Shown: one piece after another, positions 1 through 6,515 of the stretch
How the letters are laid out: each line of letters opens with the position of its first letter
How positions within the stretch are numbered: position 1 is the first letter of the stretch
Assembly (NCBI GenBank): GCA_027062125.1
Contig: JAMOTW010000078.1
Coordinates: 1 to 8,424, forward strand
Reading direction: 5' to 3'
Length of the DNA: 8,424 nucleotides
Origin: Thermococcus sp.
Lineage (GTDB): Archaea > Methanobacteriota_B > Thermococci > Thermococcales > Thermococcaceae
Notes under the pieces: generated by a model
What the model was told of the DNA's origin: nothing
The model's input: only the letters and a program-made list of their open reading frames with translations
Databases searched by the model: none
Made by a program: the position numbers and the translations under genes

Positions 1-201
1 ATAGGCGCTCAGTGCCTCGTAAACTCCCTCGGGGATCGTCCCAGAGAACCTGTCTATGGGCATCAGTATCGAATGGACCTCGGGAAGAACGAACTCCTCG
101 GGGAGCAGGAGGAACTCCCTGTACCTCCTCGCTATCTCCTCGTACCTCTCCCCGGCTATCCCCCTGAACTTCCTCTGGATGAGCCTGCTGAAAACGTCCA
201 T
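1..201 (-). CDS. Unrecognised protein, N-terminal fragment (C-terminus beyond window)
   Basis: An open minus-strand frame of 67 codons runs off the left edge without a stop. It begins MDVFSRLIQRKFRG and continues as a charged, probably helical cytosolic protein (ERYEEIARRYREFLLLPEEF) with no signal peptide or membrane segment. I chose the ATG at 201 because a GGAGG ribosome site lies 3 bases upstream and a TATA box (about 233-239) would put the transcript start near 211. In-frame ATGs at 213 and 234 are at or upstream of that start point; the one at 234 lies inside the TATA box. I do not recognise the family and assign no function. Being real is supported by the promoter, the ribosome site and the Arg/Glu-rich composition. 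Confidence 0.7.
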   Translation of the reverse strand, partial: MDVFSRLIQRKFRGIAGERYEEIARRYREFLLLPEEFVLPEVHSILMPIDRFSGTIPEGVYEALSAY

Positions 202-230
202 ATCCCTCCCCATCGCCGGAACTGTTGGGA

Positions 231-243
231 ACATATAAAGCTT
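231..243 (-). promoter_or_regulatory. TATA/BRE promoter of the left-edge gene
   Basis: Read on the minus strand this is AAAAAAGCTTTATATGT, an A-rich BRE followed by a TTTATAT TATA box centred near 236. The usual archaeal distance of about 25 bases places transcription start near 211, giving a roughly 10-base leader with GGAGG before the ATG at 201. Confidence 0.6.
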
Positions 244-334
244 TTTTGTTTCATCCCTCTAATTGACGCCAGAGAGCGCTCCCCTCGGCGGGTCAGAAAC
301 GACGGGCATAAATTTCAAGGATGAACCACAAACG

Positions 335-342
335 CTTTATTA
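335..342 (+). promoter_or_regulatory. TATA box of the S16 protease gene
   Basis: CTTTATTA, preceded by an A-rich stretch, lies about 25 bases before a predicted start near 364 and 11 bases before the ATG at 375. It also rules out the longer frame starting at ATG 321, which would begin upstream of the promoter. Confidence 0.55.
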
Positions 343-345
343 ACG

Positions 346-367
346 CCCCCGTTGAGTTATACGGGGG
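346..367. repeat. Perfect 7-bp inverted repeat at the protease promoter
   Basis: CCCCCGT (346-352) and ACGGGGG (361-367) flank an 8-base spacer. The dyad sits between the TATA box (335-342) and the start codon (375), covers the predicted transcription start and includes the G-run of the ribosome site. It could be an operator; it could also be chance, because the right arm is constrained as a Shine-Dalgarno sequence. Confidence 0.4.
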
Positions 368-374
368 TGAGAAA

Positions 375-2324
375 ATGAAAAAACCGGCAGCGCTGGCGTT
401 TATTCTAATGCTCCTGCTTCCGTTCGCGGGCTTCACCGCCGCGCAGTGCCCCTCGGAAGGACACACCGTTGTGCTGAAAGCCCCGGCAGTGTCCAGAACG
501 GCTGACGGGGAGCTCATCGGAGTGGCGACCGACTTCGTCATAACCGTCGCACCCGGGACCGGCCACGTCTACGTCGAGACCTGGCCGCTGGCGGAAGTCG
601 ATATGCAGGCGAGCGCGAGACTCGCGGCCCAGATAGCCGGCAAGGTTCTGGGAGTCGACATGAGCAAGTACGACGTTTTCATCCACATAAAGGCCGATTC
701 CCCAATCATAGGCGGCCCCTCAGCAGGAGGTACAATGACCGTTGGAATAATAGCGGCACTCGAGGGATGGGCCGTCAACCCCAGGGTGATGATGACGGGC
801 ATGATAAACCCGGACGGGACGATAGGCCCCGTCGGCGGAATCCTCGAGAAGGCCTCGGCAGCCCACGACGTTGGAGCCGAGCTGTTCCTAATCCCGGAGG
901 GCCAGAGGATACAGTACGTTCAGGAGACTCAGAAGAAGGAGATAGGTGGGATCGTTGAGATAAACACCCAGACGAAGAGGGTCGACGTCGTCCAGTACGC
1001 AAAGGAGCGCTGGGGGCTCACAGTAATTGAAATCAAGGACATCTACGACGCCGTCTACTACTTCACTGGGCACAGGATCCCGAGGCCGAAGGCCCCCTCC
1101 TACACCAAGATAGACACCTCCTTCCTCAAGGACGACGCGCTGAAGGACTACGAGAACACAACCGCATACTACAACGAGACCCTCCAGAAGCTGAAGGAGA
1201 GCGACGTGAGCTACGGAACCTACGCGACCCTGTTGGAGGCCCTCAAAGAGGCAGAGGGGATACTCAACCAGTCGAGGCAGTCCATAGACAGCGGCATGTA
1301 CTACACCGCCCTCAGCAGGAACTTCCAGGCCAGGATAGTCATAAGGCACGTGGACTGGTACCTAGACGTTAAAAGCCCCGAGGACGTCCAGAAACTCCTC
1401 AAGGGGACTGAGAGCCAGATAAATGCCTCCGAGAGCACCGTTTCAAGTGTCAACATAAAGGGCATCACGATGCTACAGGCGGTTGCGGCCGCGGAGGAGA
1501 GGGTGGAGCAGGCCAAGGGACTCCTCGAAGAGGCCTGGAAGTACTACTACTCGGGCGACTACTGGGACGCCGTGGGGGATGCGGCTTACGCCTACGAGAG
1601 GGCCAAAACGGCCGAGTTCTGGGCGAAGCTCGGTGAGAGGTTCGCAAGTGGTGAAGAGATAAGCAGGGAGGCCGTGAAGACAACGGCGAGGGACTACATA
1701 GACGAGTCCAACCTCATCGTTACCTATATAGAGTCGATGTACGGGAACGTGGGCGGCGACCTGAGCGGCAACATCCTACAGGCGGAGCAGTACTACGAGG
1801 ACGGGAAATACTCGGCTGCCCTATTCACCGCCATGGAGGCCCGCGTCCAGGCCCAGGTGTTCCTCGACACGCTGGGGATAGAGAACCAGAGCGTTCTAAT
1901 GGACAAGCTGAAGGCCATGAGGGAGGACGCGAAGACAGCCATAGGGATGGCCCAGGGCAACGGGGTGACTCCGATACTCGCGATGGCCTACTACGAGTTC
2001 GCCGAGAGCTACGAGAAGAGCGCCGAGGAGAACAACAGTCTCGAGGACCTCCAGACGGCGATGATATTCTACCAGTACGCCAGGGAAACGGCCGGCCTCT
2101 TCCTCAGCAAGTCCTCCAGTCCAGTGGAACCCGTCTCAAACGGCTCAGCTGAGATACCGCAGATAATAATCCCGACGGGCACTGAGACTCCAGCCGAGAA
2201 CCCCTCCAGCTCAGGGCCAAGCGGAACCGGCGGAACGGGCATCCCGAGTGAAGCCTGGGGAGCGATGGCGGCCGTAGCCATAGGAGCGTTCCTGGTGGGC
2301 GCGCTGGTAGGGAGAAAGCTCTGA
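375..2324 (+). CDS. Secreted, membrane-anchored Lon-type (S16) serine protease with helical stalk
   Basis: A 649-residue predicted extracytoplasmic peptidase. Residues 1-23 are a signal peptide (KK, then a hydrophobic core, likely cleavage after TAA). Residues about 28-230 form a Lon protease domain: Ser116 in GGPSAGG is the nucleophile and Lys159 in GGILEK the general base. The 43-residue Ser-Lys spacing equals that between Ser679 and Lys722 of E. coli Lon, and MTG lies between them as in Lon. No AAA+ ATPase domain or Walker motif is present, so degradation should be ATP independent. Residues about 250-575 are Tyr/Ala/Glu-rich helices with a weak repeat; all seven N-glycosylation sequons fall at 261-589. 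A Ser/Thr/Pro/Gly linker (579-625) leads to a C-terminal membrane helix (about 626-646) ending GRKL, so the protease should face outward on a stalk. The ATG at 375 is chosen for its GGGGGTGA ribosome site and signal peptide. Natural substrate unknown. Confidence 0.9.
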   Translation: MKKPAALAFILMLLLPFAGFTAAQCPSEGHTVVLKAPAVSRTADGELIGVATDFVITVAPGTGHVYVETWPLAEVDMQASARLAAQIAGKVLGVDMSKYDVFIHIKADSPIIGGPSAGGTMTVGIIAALEGWAVNPRVMMTGMINPDGTIGPVGGILEKASAAHDVGAELFLIPEGQRIQYVQETQKKEIGGIVEINTQTKRVDVVQYAKERWGLTVIEIKDIYDAVYYFTGHRIPRPKAPSYTKIDTSFLKDDALKDYENTTAYYNETLQKLKESDVSYGTYATLLEALKEAEGILNQSRQSIDSGMYYTALSRNFQARIVIRHVDWYLDVKSPEDVQKLLKGTESQINASESTVSSVNIKGITMLQAVAAAEERVEQAKGLLEEAWKYYYSGDYWDAVGDAAYAYERAKTAEFWAKLGERFASGEEISREAVKTTARDYIDESNLIVTYIESMYGNVGGDLSGNILQAEQYYEDGKYSAALFTAMEARVQAQVFLDTLGIENQSVLMDKLKAMREDAKTAIGMAQGNGVTPILAMAYYEFAESYEKSAEENNSLEDLQTAMIFYQYARETAGLFLSKSSSPVEPVSNGSAEIPQIIIPTGTETPAENPSSSGPSGTGGTGIPSEAWGAMAAVAIGAFLVGALVGRKL

Positions 2325-2330
2325 CGCTTT

Positions 2331-2356
2331 CTCTTCTTCTGATTTTAGGAGAAGAG
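2331..2356 (+). terminator. Hairpin between convergent protease and M20 genes
   Basis: Arms CTCTTCTTCT (2331-2340) and AGGAGAAGAG (2347-2356) form a 10-bp stem with one G-U pair in plus-strand RNA and a 6-base loop GATTTT. It lies in the 38-base gap after the protease stop, just downstream of a pyrimidine-rich run. On the minus strand the G-U becomes a C-A mismatch, so it fits the protease transcript better. No strong U-tract follows, so termination function is tentative. Confidence 0.35.
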
Positions 2357-2362
2357 CTGACT

Positions 2363-3469
2363 TTAAACGAGGGACTTCAGGAACTCCACGTACAGCCTCT
2401 TTACCCTCTTCATTGACTCAACGCTGACCCACTCATCCGGGGAGTGCAGGTTGCCACCAACGGGGCCGTAGACGAGGGTGGGCTTGCCGAGGTACGTTCC
2501 GAAGTAGTTGAAGTCGCCGACGCTCCTTCCGTAGATTATCTCCGGCTCGCTCCTCAAGAGGGAGCGGTGGACGGACTTGAAGATGTTGACGAACCTGTCG
2601 TTCTCCCTCACGGTGTAGGGGAGCATGTCCGGGGTGGGCCTCTGGAACTTCCCAACCCGTATCCTGGCCCTCAGCTTTATTCTCTCCGCCAGGCGGAGGA
2701 GCTCGCCCTCAACCTTATCCCAGTCCTCGCCTATGACGATGTGCCTGTCGATTATGGCCTTCGCGTAGTCCGGGACGCTCAGGCCATCGGTAGAGCCCTC
2801 TATCGCCAGCGTGCAGTAGGAGCCTATGCCGAGCTTGCGATGGTTCCTGAAGCGTATCCTCCAGAGGTTGCCGACGAAGCGGCCGAGCTCCTCGATGGCG
2901 TTGAGGCCCTCTTGGGGTCTGGCGGCGTGGGCCCTCTTTCCAAAGACCTCGACCTGGACGATGAACCTTCCCCTCGCGCCGAGCATTAACTTCTCGCCAG
3001 TGGGCTCGGCGACGAGGACGAGGTCGGCATCTTTGAGTTTGCCGCTCTTTATGAGCTCCCAGGCACCCCGGGAGTAGCCCTCCTCGTCACTGACCGCGGT
3101 GAAGATTATCGACGGCCTCTCACCCTTTGGGACCTCTGCCATCTCCATGAACGCGGCCATTATGGCGGCGAGGCCGGCTTTCATATCCGCACTGCCCAGA
3201 CCGTAGAACCTGTCGCCGTCGAGCTCTCCCCTGGGGTTTCGCGTCCACCCGGGGGATGGGTTGACGGTGTCCATGTGGCCGTTGAGGACAACGGTGTATC
3301 TCTTTCCGGGAAGGTGGGCGATAACGTCGTCAGCGGAACCCTCCACCGGCAGGAGTTCCACGTCGAATCCGTGCTCCTCGAGAAACGAGGCAATGAACCG
3401 GGAGATTTTTTCCTCCCTTCCGAAGGGGGAGCTGATGGACACCAGCTCCTTCAGGAGGTCGAATTCCAT
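2363..3469 (-). CDS. M20-family metallohydrolase (ArgE/DapE/ACY1/CPG2 type)
   Basis: A 368-residue predicted cytosolic zinc amidohydrolase or peptidase. The full M20 metal and catalytic set is visible: His65 and Asp67 in NGHMDTV, Asp95 in GSADMKAG, Glu129-Glu130 in SDEEG (catalytic base then ligand), Glu155 in AEPTGE, and His342 in LHSPDE. The central lid/dimerisation domain is about residues 165-280, with HAARP at 181-185. Length is normal and no signal peptide is seen. I prefer ATG 3469 to the in-frame GTG 3478: GGTGGT lies 4 bases before the ATG, and a TATA-like element at about 3504-3511 puts the transcript start near 3482. The family removes acyl, succinyl or amino-acid groups from amino acids or peptides. 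Residues shown do not settle the substrate, and no lysine, arginine or diaminopimelate genes adjoin, so database names such as desuccinylase would be guesses. Transcribed alone. Confidence 0.9.
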   Translation of the reverse strand: MEFDLLKELVSISSPFGREEKISRFIASFLEEHGFDVELLPVEGSADDVIAHLPGKRYTVVLNGHMDTVNPSPGWTRNPRGELDGDRFYGLGSADMKAGLAAIMAAFMEMAEVPKGERPSIIFTAVSDEEGYSRGAWELIKSGKLKDADLVLVAEPTGEKLMLGARGRFIVQVEVFGKRAHAARPQEGLNAIEELGRFVGNLWRIRFRNHRKLGIGSYCTLAIEGSTDGLSVPDYAKAIIDRHIVIGEDWDKVEGELLRLAERIKLRARIRVGKFQRPTPDMLPYTVRENDRFVNIFKSVHRSLLRSEPEIIYGRSVGDFNYFGTYLGKPTLVYGPVGGNLHSPDEWVSVESMKRVKRLYVEFLKSLV

Positions 3470-3503
3470 AACTACCACCAGGTAATAAAAAGGACAAAGT
3501 GCT

Positions 3504-3511
3504 TAAGTAAT
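3504..3511 (-). promoter_or_regulatory. Probable TATA box of the M20 gene
   Basis: On the minus strand GGGAAAATTACTTAAG holds an A-rich BRE-like stretch and a weak TATA element. It is about 25 bases upstream of a predicted start near 3482 and leaves a 13-base leader carrying the ribosome site. A stronger looking TTTTATTA at 3483-3490 is too close to the start codon. Confidence 0.4.
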
Positions 3512-3656
3512 TTTCCCTAATGTGACAAAACAATGCTTGACTAAAGTCCTGGGTTTTTGAAATAAGGGCTGAGTAAATCCCCAAATTCCGCAAGAAAATA
3601 CAACACGCCTATTCCAGACGATGCTAATCACGGGAAGACACGCGGAGAAAGGTTTG
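3512..3656. other. Intergenic spacer, M20 gene to tRNA-Ala
   Basis: This roughly 145-base stretch is A+T richer than the neighbouring genes. I see no gene, box C/D RNA, repeat or copy of the tRNA 3' end in it. The minus strand just past the tRNA reads CAAACCTTTCTCC, a weak T-rich run that may end the tRNA transcript. Confidence 0.5.
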
Positions 3657-3734
3657 TGGTGGACCGGGCGGGATTTGAACCCGCGGCCTCCGCCTTGCGA
3701 GGGCGGCGCTCATACCAGGCTGAGCTACCGGCCC
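3657..3734 (-). tRNA. tRNA-Ala, anticodon CGC, with encoded CCA
   Basis: The minus strand folds into a complete cloverleaf. The acceptor GGGCCGG pairs with CCGGTCC, including the G3-U70 pair that is the alanine identity element. The D stem is GCTC/GAGC, the anticodon stem CCGCC/GGCGG with loop CTCGCAA (anticodon CGC, reading GCG), and the T arm GCGGG-TTCAAAT-CCCGC. The variable loop is 5 bases and the discriminator is A. CCA is encoded (3657-3659); without it the gene ends at 3660. No intron is present. Confidence 0.97.
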
Positions 3735-3762
3735 ACACCCGGTATTAGGAACCGGCCCTGGG

Positions 3763-3770
3763 TTTAAAAG
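3763..3770 (-). promoter_or_regulatory. TATA box of tRNA-Ala
   Basis: Minus strand AAAAGCTTTTAAACCC contains a CTTTTAAA TATA box after an A-rich BRE. The expected transcription start is near 3742, leaving about 8 bases of 5' leader for RNase P to remove. Confidence 0.6.
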
Positions 3771-3834
3771 CTTTTGGTTCCCCCGGCCCCTTTCGTTTCC
3801 ATATTTATGTCAAAGACCTAAAACCACCAAAGCC

Positions 3835-3842
3835 CTTTTAAC
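3835..3842 (+). promoter_or_regulatory. TATA box of the malic enzyme gene
   Basis: CTTTTAAC after AAAGCC lies about 25 bases upstream of a predicted start near 3864. GGTGGTGAG at 3864-3872 directly precedes the ATG at 3873 and serves as the ribosome site. The longer in-frame start at 3843 begins immediately after the TATA box, upstream of the predicted transcript start, and is rejected. It diverges from the tRNA promoter about 70 bases away. Confidence 0.5.
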
Positions 3843-3872
3843 TTGCACATGCCAACAAACTCCGGTGGTGAG

Positions 3873-5159
3873 ATGGACTCCCTAACGTTTCACAGGAACA
3901 ACTTCATAGGGAACGGAAAGGTAGAGGTGATACCCAAGGTTCCCCTCACGGGGGAGAGCCTCAGCCTCGCTTACACACCGGGTGTGGCGGAGGTCTCGCT
4001 AAGGATACGGGAAAATCCCGAGGACGCCTTTGAATACACCAACCGGGGAAACACGATAGCAGTCGTGAGCGATGGGACGCGTGTCCTTGGCCTTGGAGAC
4101 ATAGGGCCCCTCGGGGCGCTCCCCGTCATGGAGGGGAAGGCTCTGCTCTTCAAGGCCTTCGGGGGAGTTGATGCCTTTCCGCTTGTTTTAGCAGAAAAAG
4201 ACCCCGAGCGCTTCATAGAAGTCGTTAAGGCTGTCTCGCCCTCTTTTGGTGGAATCAACCTCGAGGACATCTCCTCCCCGAAATGCTTCTACGTCCTTGA
4301 GAGGCTGAGGGAAGAGCTCGAAATCCCCGTCTTCCACGACGACCAGCAGGGAACCGCGAGCGTCGTCCTAGCGGCGCTCATAAATTCGCTGAAGGTGGTC
4401 GGAAAGAAGCCCGGCGAAATCACGGTCGCGCTCTTCGGGGCGGGGGCAGCGGGTTTCGCCACCCTCAGACTGATCACGAAGGCAGGAATACCAGCAGGAA
4501 ACGTCCGCGTTGTCGAGCTTGTGAACGGGGAGCCGAGGATTCTGACACCGGACCTTCCGCTTGAGGAGCTCTTCCCCTACCGCGGCGGGCTTCTTGAAAG
4601 GACCAACGCTGAGGGAATTGAGGGCGGCCCGGCGGAGGCGCTGAAGGGTGCGGACGTTCTCATCTCCTTCACGAGGCCCGGGCCAGGCGTCATAAAGCCA
4701 GAGTGGATTGAGAGGATGGCCGACGACGCGATAGTATTCCCGCTCGCCAATCCAACGCCCGAGATACTCCCCGAGGAGGCCAAAAAGGCCGGCGCAATGA
4801 TAGTGGCCACCGGCAGGAGCGACTACCCGAACCAGGTGAACAACCTCCTGGGTTTTCCCGCGATTTTCAGGGGCGCCCTCGACGTGAGGGCCAGAACCAT
4901 AACGGACGGGATGGTCATCGCCGCCGCAACGGCCATGGCGGAAACCATCGAGCCGAACGAGAACGAGATAATCCCCTCACCGTTCCACCCCGACGTCCAC
5001 CCGAGGGTCGCGAGGGCGGTTGCAGAGGAAGCGATGCGCGAAAACGTTGCAGGGATACGCGTGAGCGGGGAAGAGGTGGAGGAGAGGCTGAGGCGCTGGA
5101 GGGAGTTCTACGAGCGGGAGATAGCGCCCCTCAACGACCGTAGAGGGAGCTACCGTTAG
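3873..5159 (+). CDS. Malic enzyme (malate dehydrogenase, oxaloacetate-decarboxylating), short type
   Basis: A 428-residue cytosolic enzyme that interconverts malate and pyruvate + CO2 with NAD(P), linking C4 and C3 metabolism. Length fits the short prokaryotic form without a phosphotransacetylase domain. The N-terminal catalytic domain shows Tyr34 in AYTPGVAE, the Lys89 region in MEGKALLFK, and metal ligands Glu131-Asp132 in NLEDIS and Asp156-Asp157 in HDDQQGTA. A Rossmann domain follows with GAGAAG at 189-194. SDGTRVLGLGDIGP (66-79) is the family signature. Cofactor preference cannot be read with confidence. The start at 3873 rests on the ribosome site GGTGGTGAG; an in-frame ATG at 3843 lies upstream of the likely transcript start. 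Its last 29 bases overlap the fumarase beta gene on the other strand, so the tail NDRRGSYR is encoded antisense to that gene's end. Confidence 0.95.
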   Translation: MDSLTFHRNNFIGNGKVEVIPKVPLTGESLSLAYTPGVAEVSLRIRENPEDAFEYTNRGNTIAVVSDGTRVLGLGDIGPLGALPVMEGKALLFKAFGGVDAFPLVLAEKDPERFIEVVKAVSPSFGGINLEDISSPKCFYVLERLREELEIPVFHDDQQGTASVVLAALINSLKVVGKKPGEITVALFGAGAAGFATLRLITKAGIPAGNVRVVELVNGEPRILTPDLPLEELFPYRGGLLERTNAEGIEGGPAEALKGADVLISFTRPGPGVIKPEWIERMADDAIVFPLANPTPEILPEEAKKAGAMIVATGRSDYPNQVNNLLGFPAIFRGALDVRARTITDGMVIAAATAMAETIEPNENEIIPSPFHPDVHPRVARAVAEEAMRENVAGIRVSGEEVEERLRRWREFYEREIAPLNDRRGSYR

Positions 5160-5649
5160 CGTCTATCGCCACCAGAAGGGGGAAATCCTCGACTTCGAGA
5201 ACCCACACCGCCTCCGGCGTGCCAAGCTCGTCGAGCCAGAGCACCTCCCGGACTTTCTTTATGCTCTTCGCCGCGAGGGAGCCGGCCCCACCCGTGAAGG
5301 CGAAGTAAACGGCCCGGCCTTTAAAGGGCGCCGGATTCATCCCTCCCTTTCCGATTATCCCGCGGACGCCGAGGGAGAGAATCCCCTCCAGGTAGCGGTT
5401 CATCCTCGCGCTGGTCGTGGGGCCGGCAGAGACGACCTCATAGCCCCCACAGCCTTTCCTCACCACGGGGCCGCAGTGGTATATCACCGCGCCCCCAAGG
5501 TCGAGGGGAAGTTCCCCTTTCCCAGCCAGCTCAAGGATTTTCCTGTGTGCCGAATCCCTGGCGGTGTAAACCGTCCCGGAGAGGTGAACCACGTCGCCGG
5601 CCCTGAGATTCAGGACGTCCTCCCCGCCCAGTGGAGTTCTCAGCCTCAC
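5131..5649 (-). CDS. Class I fumarate hydratase, beta subunit
   Basis: The 172-residue C-terminal-half partner of a two-subunit iron-sulfur fumarase, which reversibly hydrates fumarate to L-malate. Family marks include ARDSAH (about 30-35), HCGP (58-61), AGPTTSARMNRY (75-86), GKGGM (100-104) and GGAGSLAA (120-127). The related L(+)-tartrate dehydratase shares this fold, so tartrate is the main alternative substrate; malic enzyme next door favours fumarate. A TTG at 5655 extends the frame by two codons, but GAGGT sits directly against it. The same GAGGT is 6 bases from GTG at 5649, which overlaps the alpha stop as GTGA, so I take 5649. This implies translational coupling to alpha. The 3' end overlaps the convergent malic enzyme by 29 bases and has no separate terminator. 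Confidence 0.93.
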   Translation of the reverse strand: MRLRTPLGGEDVLNLRAGDVVHLSGTVYTARDSAHRKILELAGKGELPLDLGGAVIYHCGPVVRKGCGGYEVVSAGPTTSARMNRYLEGILSLGVRGIIGKGGMNPAPFKGRAVYFAFTGGAGSLAAKSIKKVREVLWLDELGTPEAVWVLEVEDFPLLVAIDANGSSLYGR

Positions 5650-6500
5650 TGCCAAACCTCAACCCTCCCGTCCGGCTTTATCCTGAGGAAAGCCCTCCTG
5701 TCGGCCCAGCACTGGACTATCAAACCGACCGGAAAGCTCGCGGGATGCCTGTGGGCGACCTCGATTTTGACGTCCAGCGCGGTGGTTCTGCCCCCCATGC
5801 CCATGGGGCCTATTCCGAGGGAGTTGACCTCCTCCAGGAGCTCAGCCTCGATTTCCGCTATTCTACCGTCGGGATTCCTCTCCCCAACCCTCCTGAGCAG
5901 GGCCCTCTTGGCCAGACTCAGCGAGAGGTCCGCGCCCCCGCCCACACCTATCCCCAGTACCACCGGCGGACACGGCTTGCCGCCGCATTCCCTGACCCGT
6001 TCGAGGACGAAGCGCCTCACCCCCTCCCATCCCTCGCCAGGGGTCAGCATGGCGAGGGCGGAGCAGTTCTCGCTGCCGCCCCCCTTGGGGAGAACTGCCA
6101 TCTCAATTTCGCTCCCCTCAGCGAGCTCCCAGTGGACCACAGGGACAAACCGACCGGTGTTGTCGCCCGAGTTCTTTCCCGTGAGAACGTCCACCGCGTT
6201 GGGCCTGAGCGGAACCTCCCGCGTCGCCCTCCTCGCCGCCTCGACTATCGCCCCCTCCAGCCCGCGAAGGTAAGGACTCTCAACACCTGCCCTCACGAAG
6301 AACGTGAGCGTCCCCGTGTCCTGGCAGACGGGGATTGAACCATCCTTCCCGATTTCCACCGCCTTCAGGATGTTTTCGAGGTTGAAGCGCGCTATCTCGC
6401 TCTCCTCAAATCCGTAGGCCTTTCTGAGAGCCGAAACAACGTCGTCAGGAATCCTCGTAACGGCCAGTCTTATCGCCTCGACGATGGCATCGACAAGCAA
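5646..6500 (-). CDS. Class I fumarate hydratase, alpha subunit
   Basis: The 284-residue cluster-binding subunit. Three cysteines fit the [4Fe-4S] ligands of the family: Cys59 in PVCQDTGT, Cys146 in GGGSENCSA and Cys177 in GGKPCPPVV. KNSGDNTGRF (109-118) and GIGPMGMGGRTT (229-240) are further signatures. The cluster should be oxygen labile, which suits an anaerobe. The start is TTG at 6500: AGGTGAG (6507-6513) lies 6 bases upstream, and no in-frame ATG exists nearby. Beta follows with a 4-base overlap, so the two subunits are co-transcribed and probably made in equal amounts. The ATPase gene ends only 15 bases upstream, yet a TATA-like element inside its last codons suggests that the fumarase operon has its own promoter. 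L-tartrate dehydratase is the alternative family member. Confidence 0.94.
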   Translation of the reverse strand: MLVDAIVEAIRLAVTRIPDDVVSALRKAYGFEESEIARFNLENILKAVEIGKDGSIPVCQDTGTLTFFVRAGVESPYLRGLEGAIVEAARRATREVPLRPNAVDVLTGKNSGDNTGRFVPVVHWELAEGSEIEMAVLPKGGGSENCSALAMLTPGEGWEGVRRFVLERVRECGGKPCPPVVLGIGVGGGADLSLSLAKRALLRRVGERNPDGRIAEIEAELLEEVNSLGIGPMGMGGRTTALDVKIEVAHRHPASFPVGLIVQCWADRRAFLRIKPDGRVEVWQ

Positions 6501-6515
6501 TCGGCACTCACCTGT

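Noticed and set aside
321..374. Upstream in-frame ATG extending the protease by 18 residues
   Set aside because: It precedes the TATA box, lacks a ribosome site and would put a non-signal segment ahead of a clear signal peptide.
423..452. Lipoprotein lipobox at the protease signal peptide (TAAQC)
   Set aside because: The residues before Cys do not fit the L-[AS]-[GA]-C pattern; the C-terminal helix is the better anchor.
888..1349. 153-codon minus-strand frame inside the protease gene
   Set aside because: It is antisense to the conserved protease frame, Val/Leu/Gly-rich, and has no initiation signals.
2444..2989. 181-codon plus-strand frame opposite the M20 gene
   Set aside because: It is a shadow of the M20 coding strand, with low-complexity Val/Glu/Gly composition and no promoter.
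3512..3734. Integrated element at the tRNA-Ala 3' end
   Set aside because: No duplicate of the tRNA 3' segment and no integrase were found nearby, and the adjoining M20 gene is ordinary chromosomal sequence.
5476..6338. Long plus-strand open frames (265 and 235 codons) opposite the fumarase genes
   Set aside because: They are antisense to two well-recognised enzymes, have Pro/Ser/Arg-rich translations typical of G+C-rich shadows and show no matching promoter.
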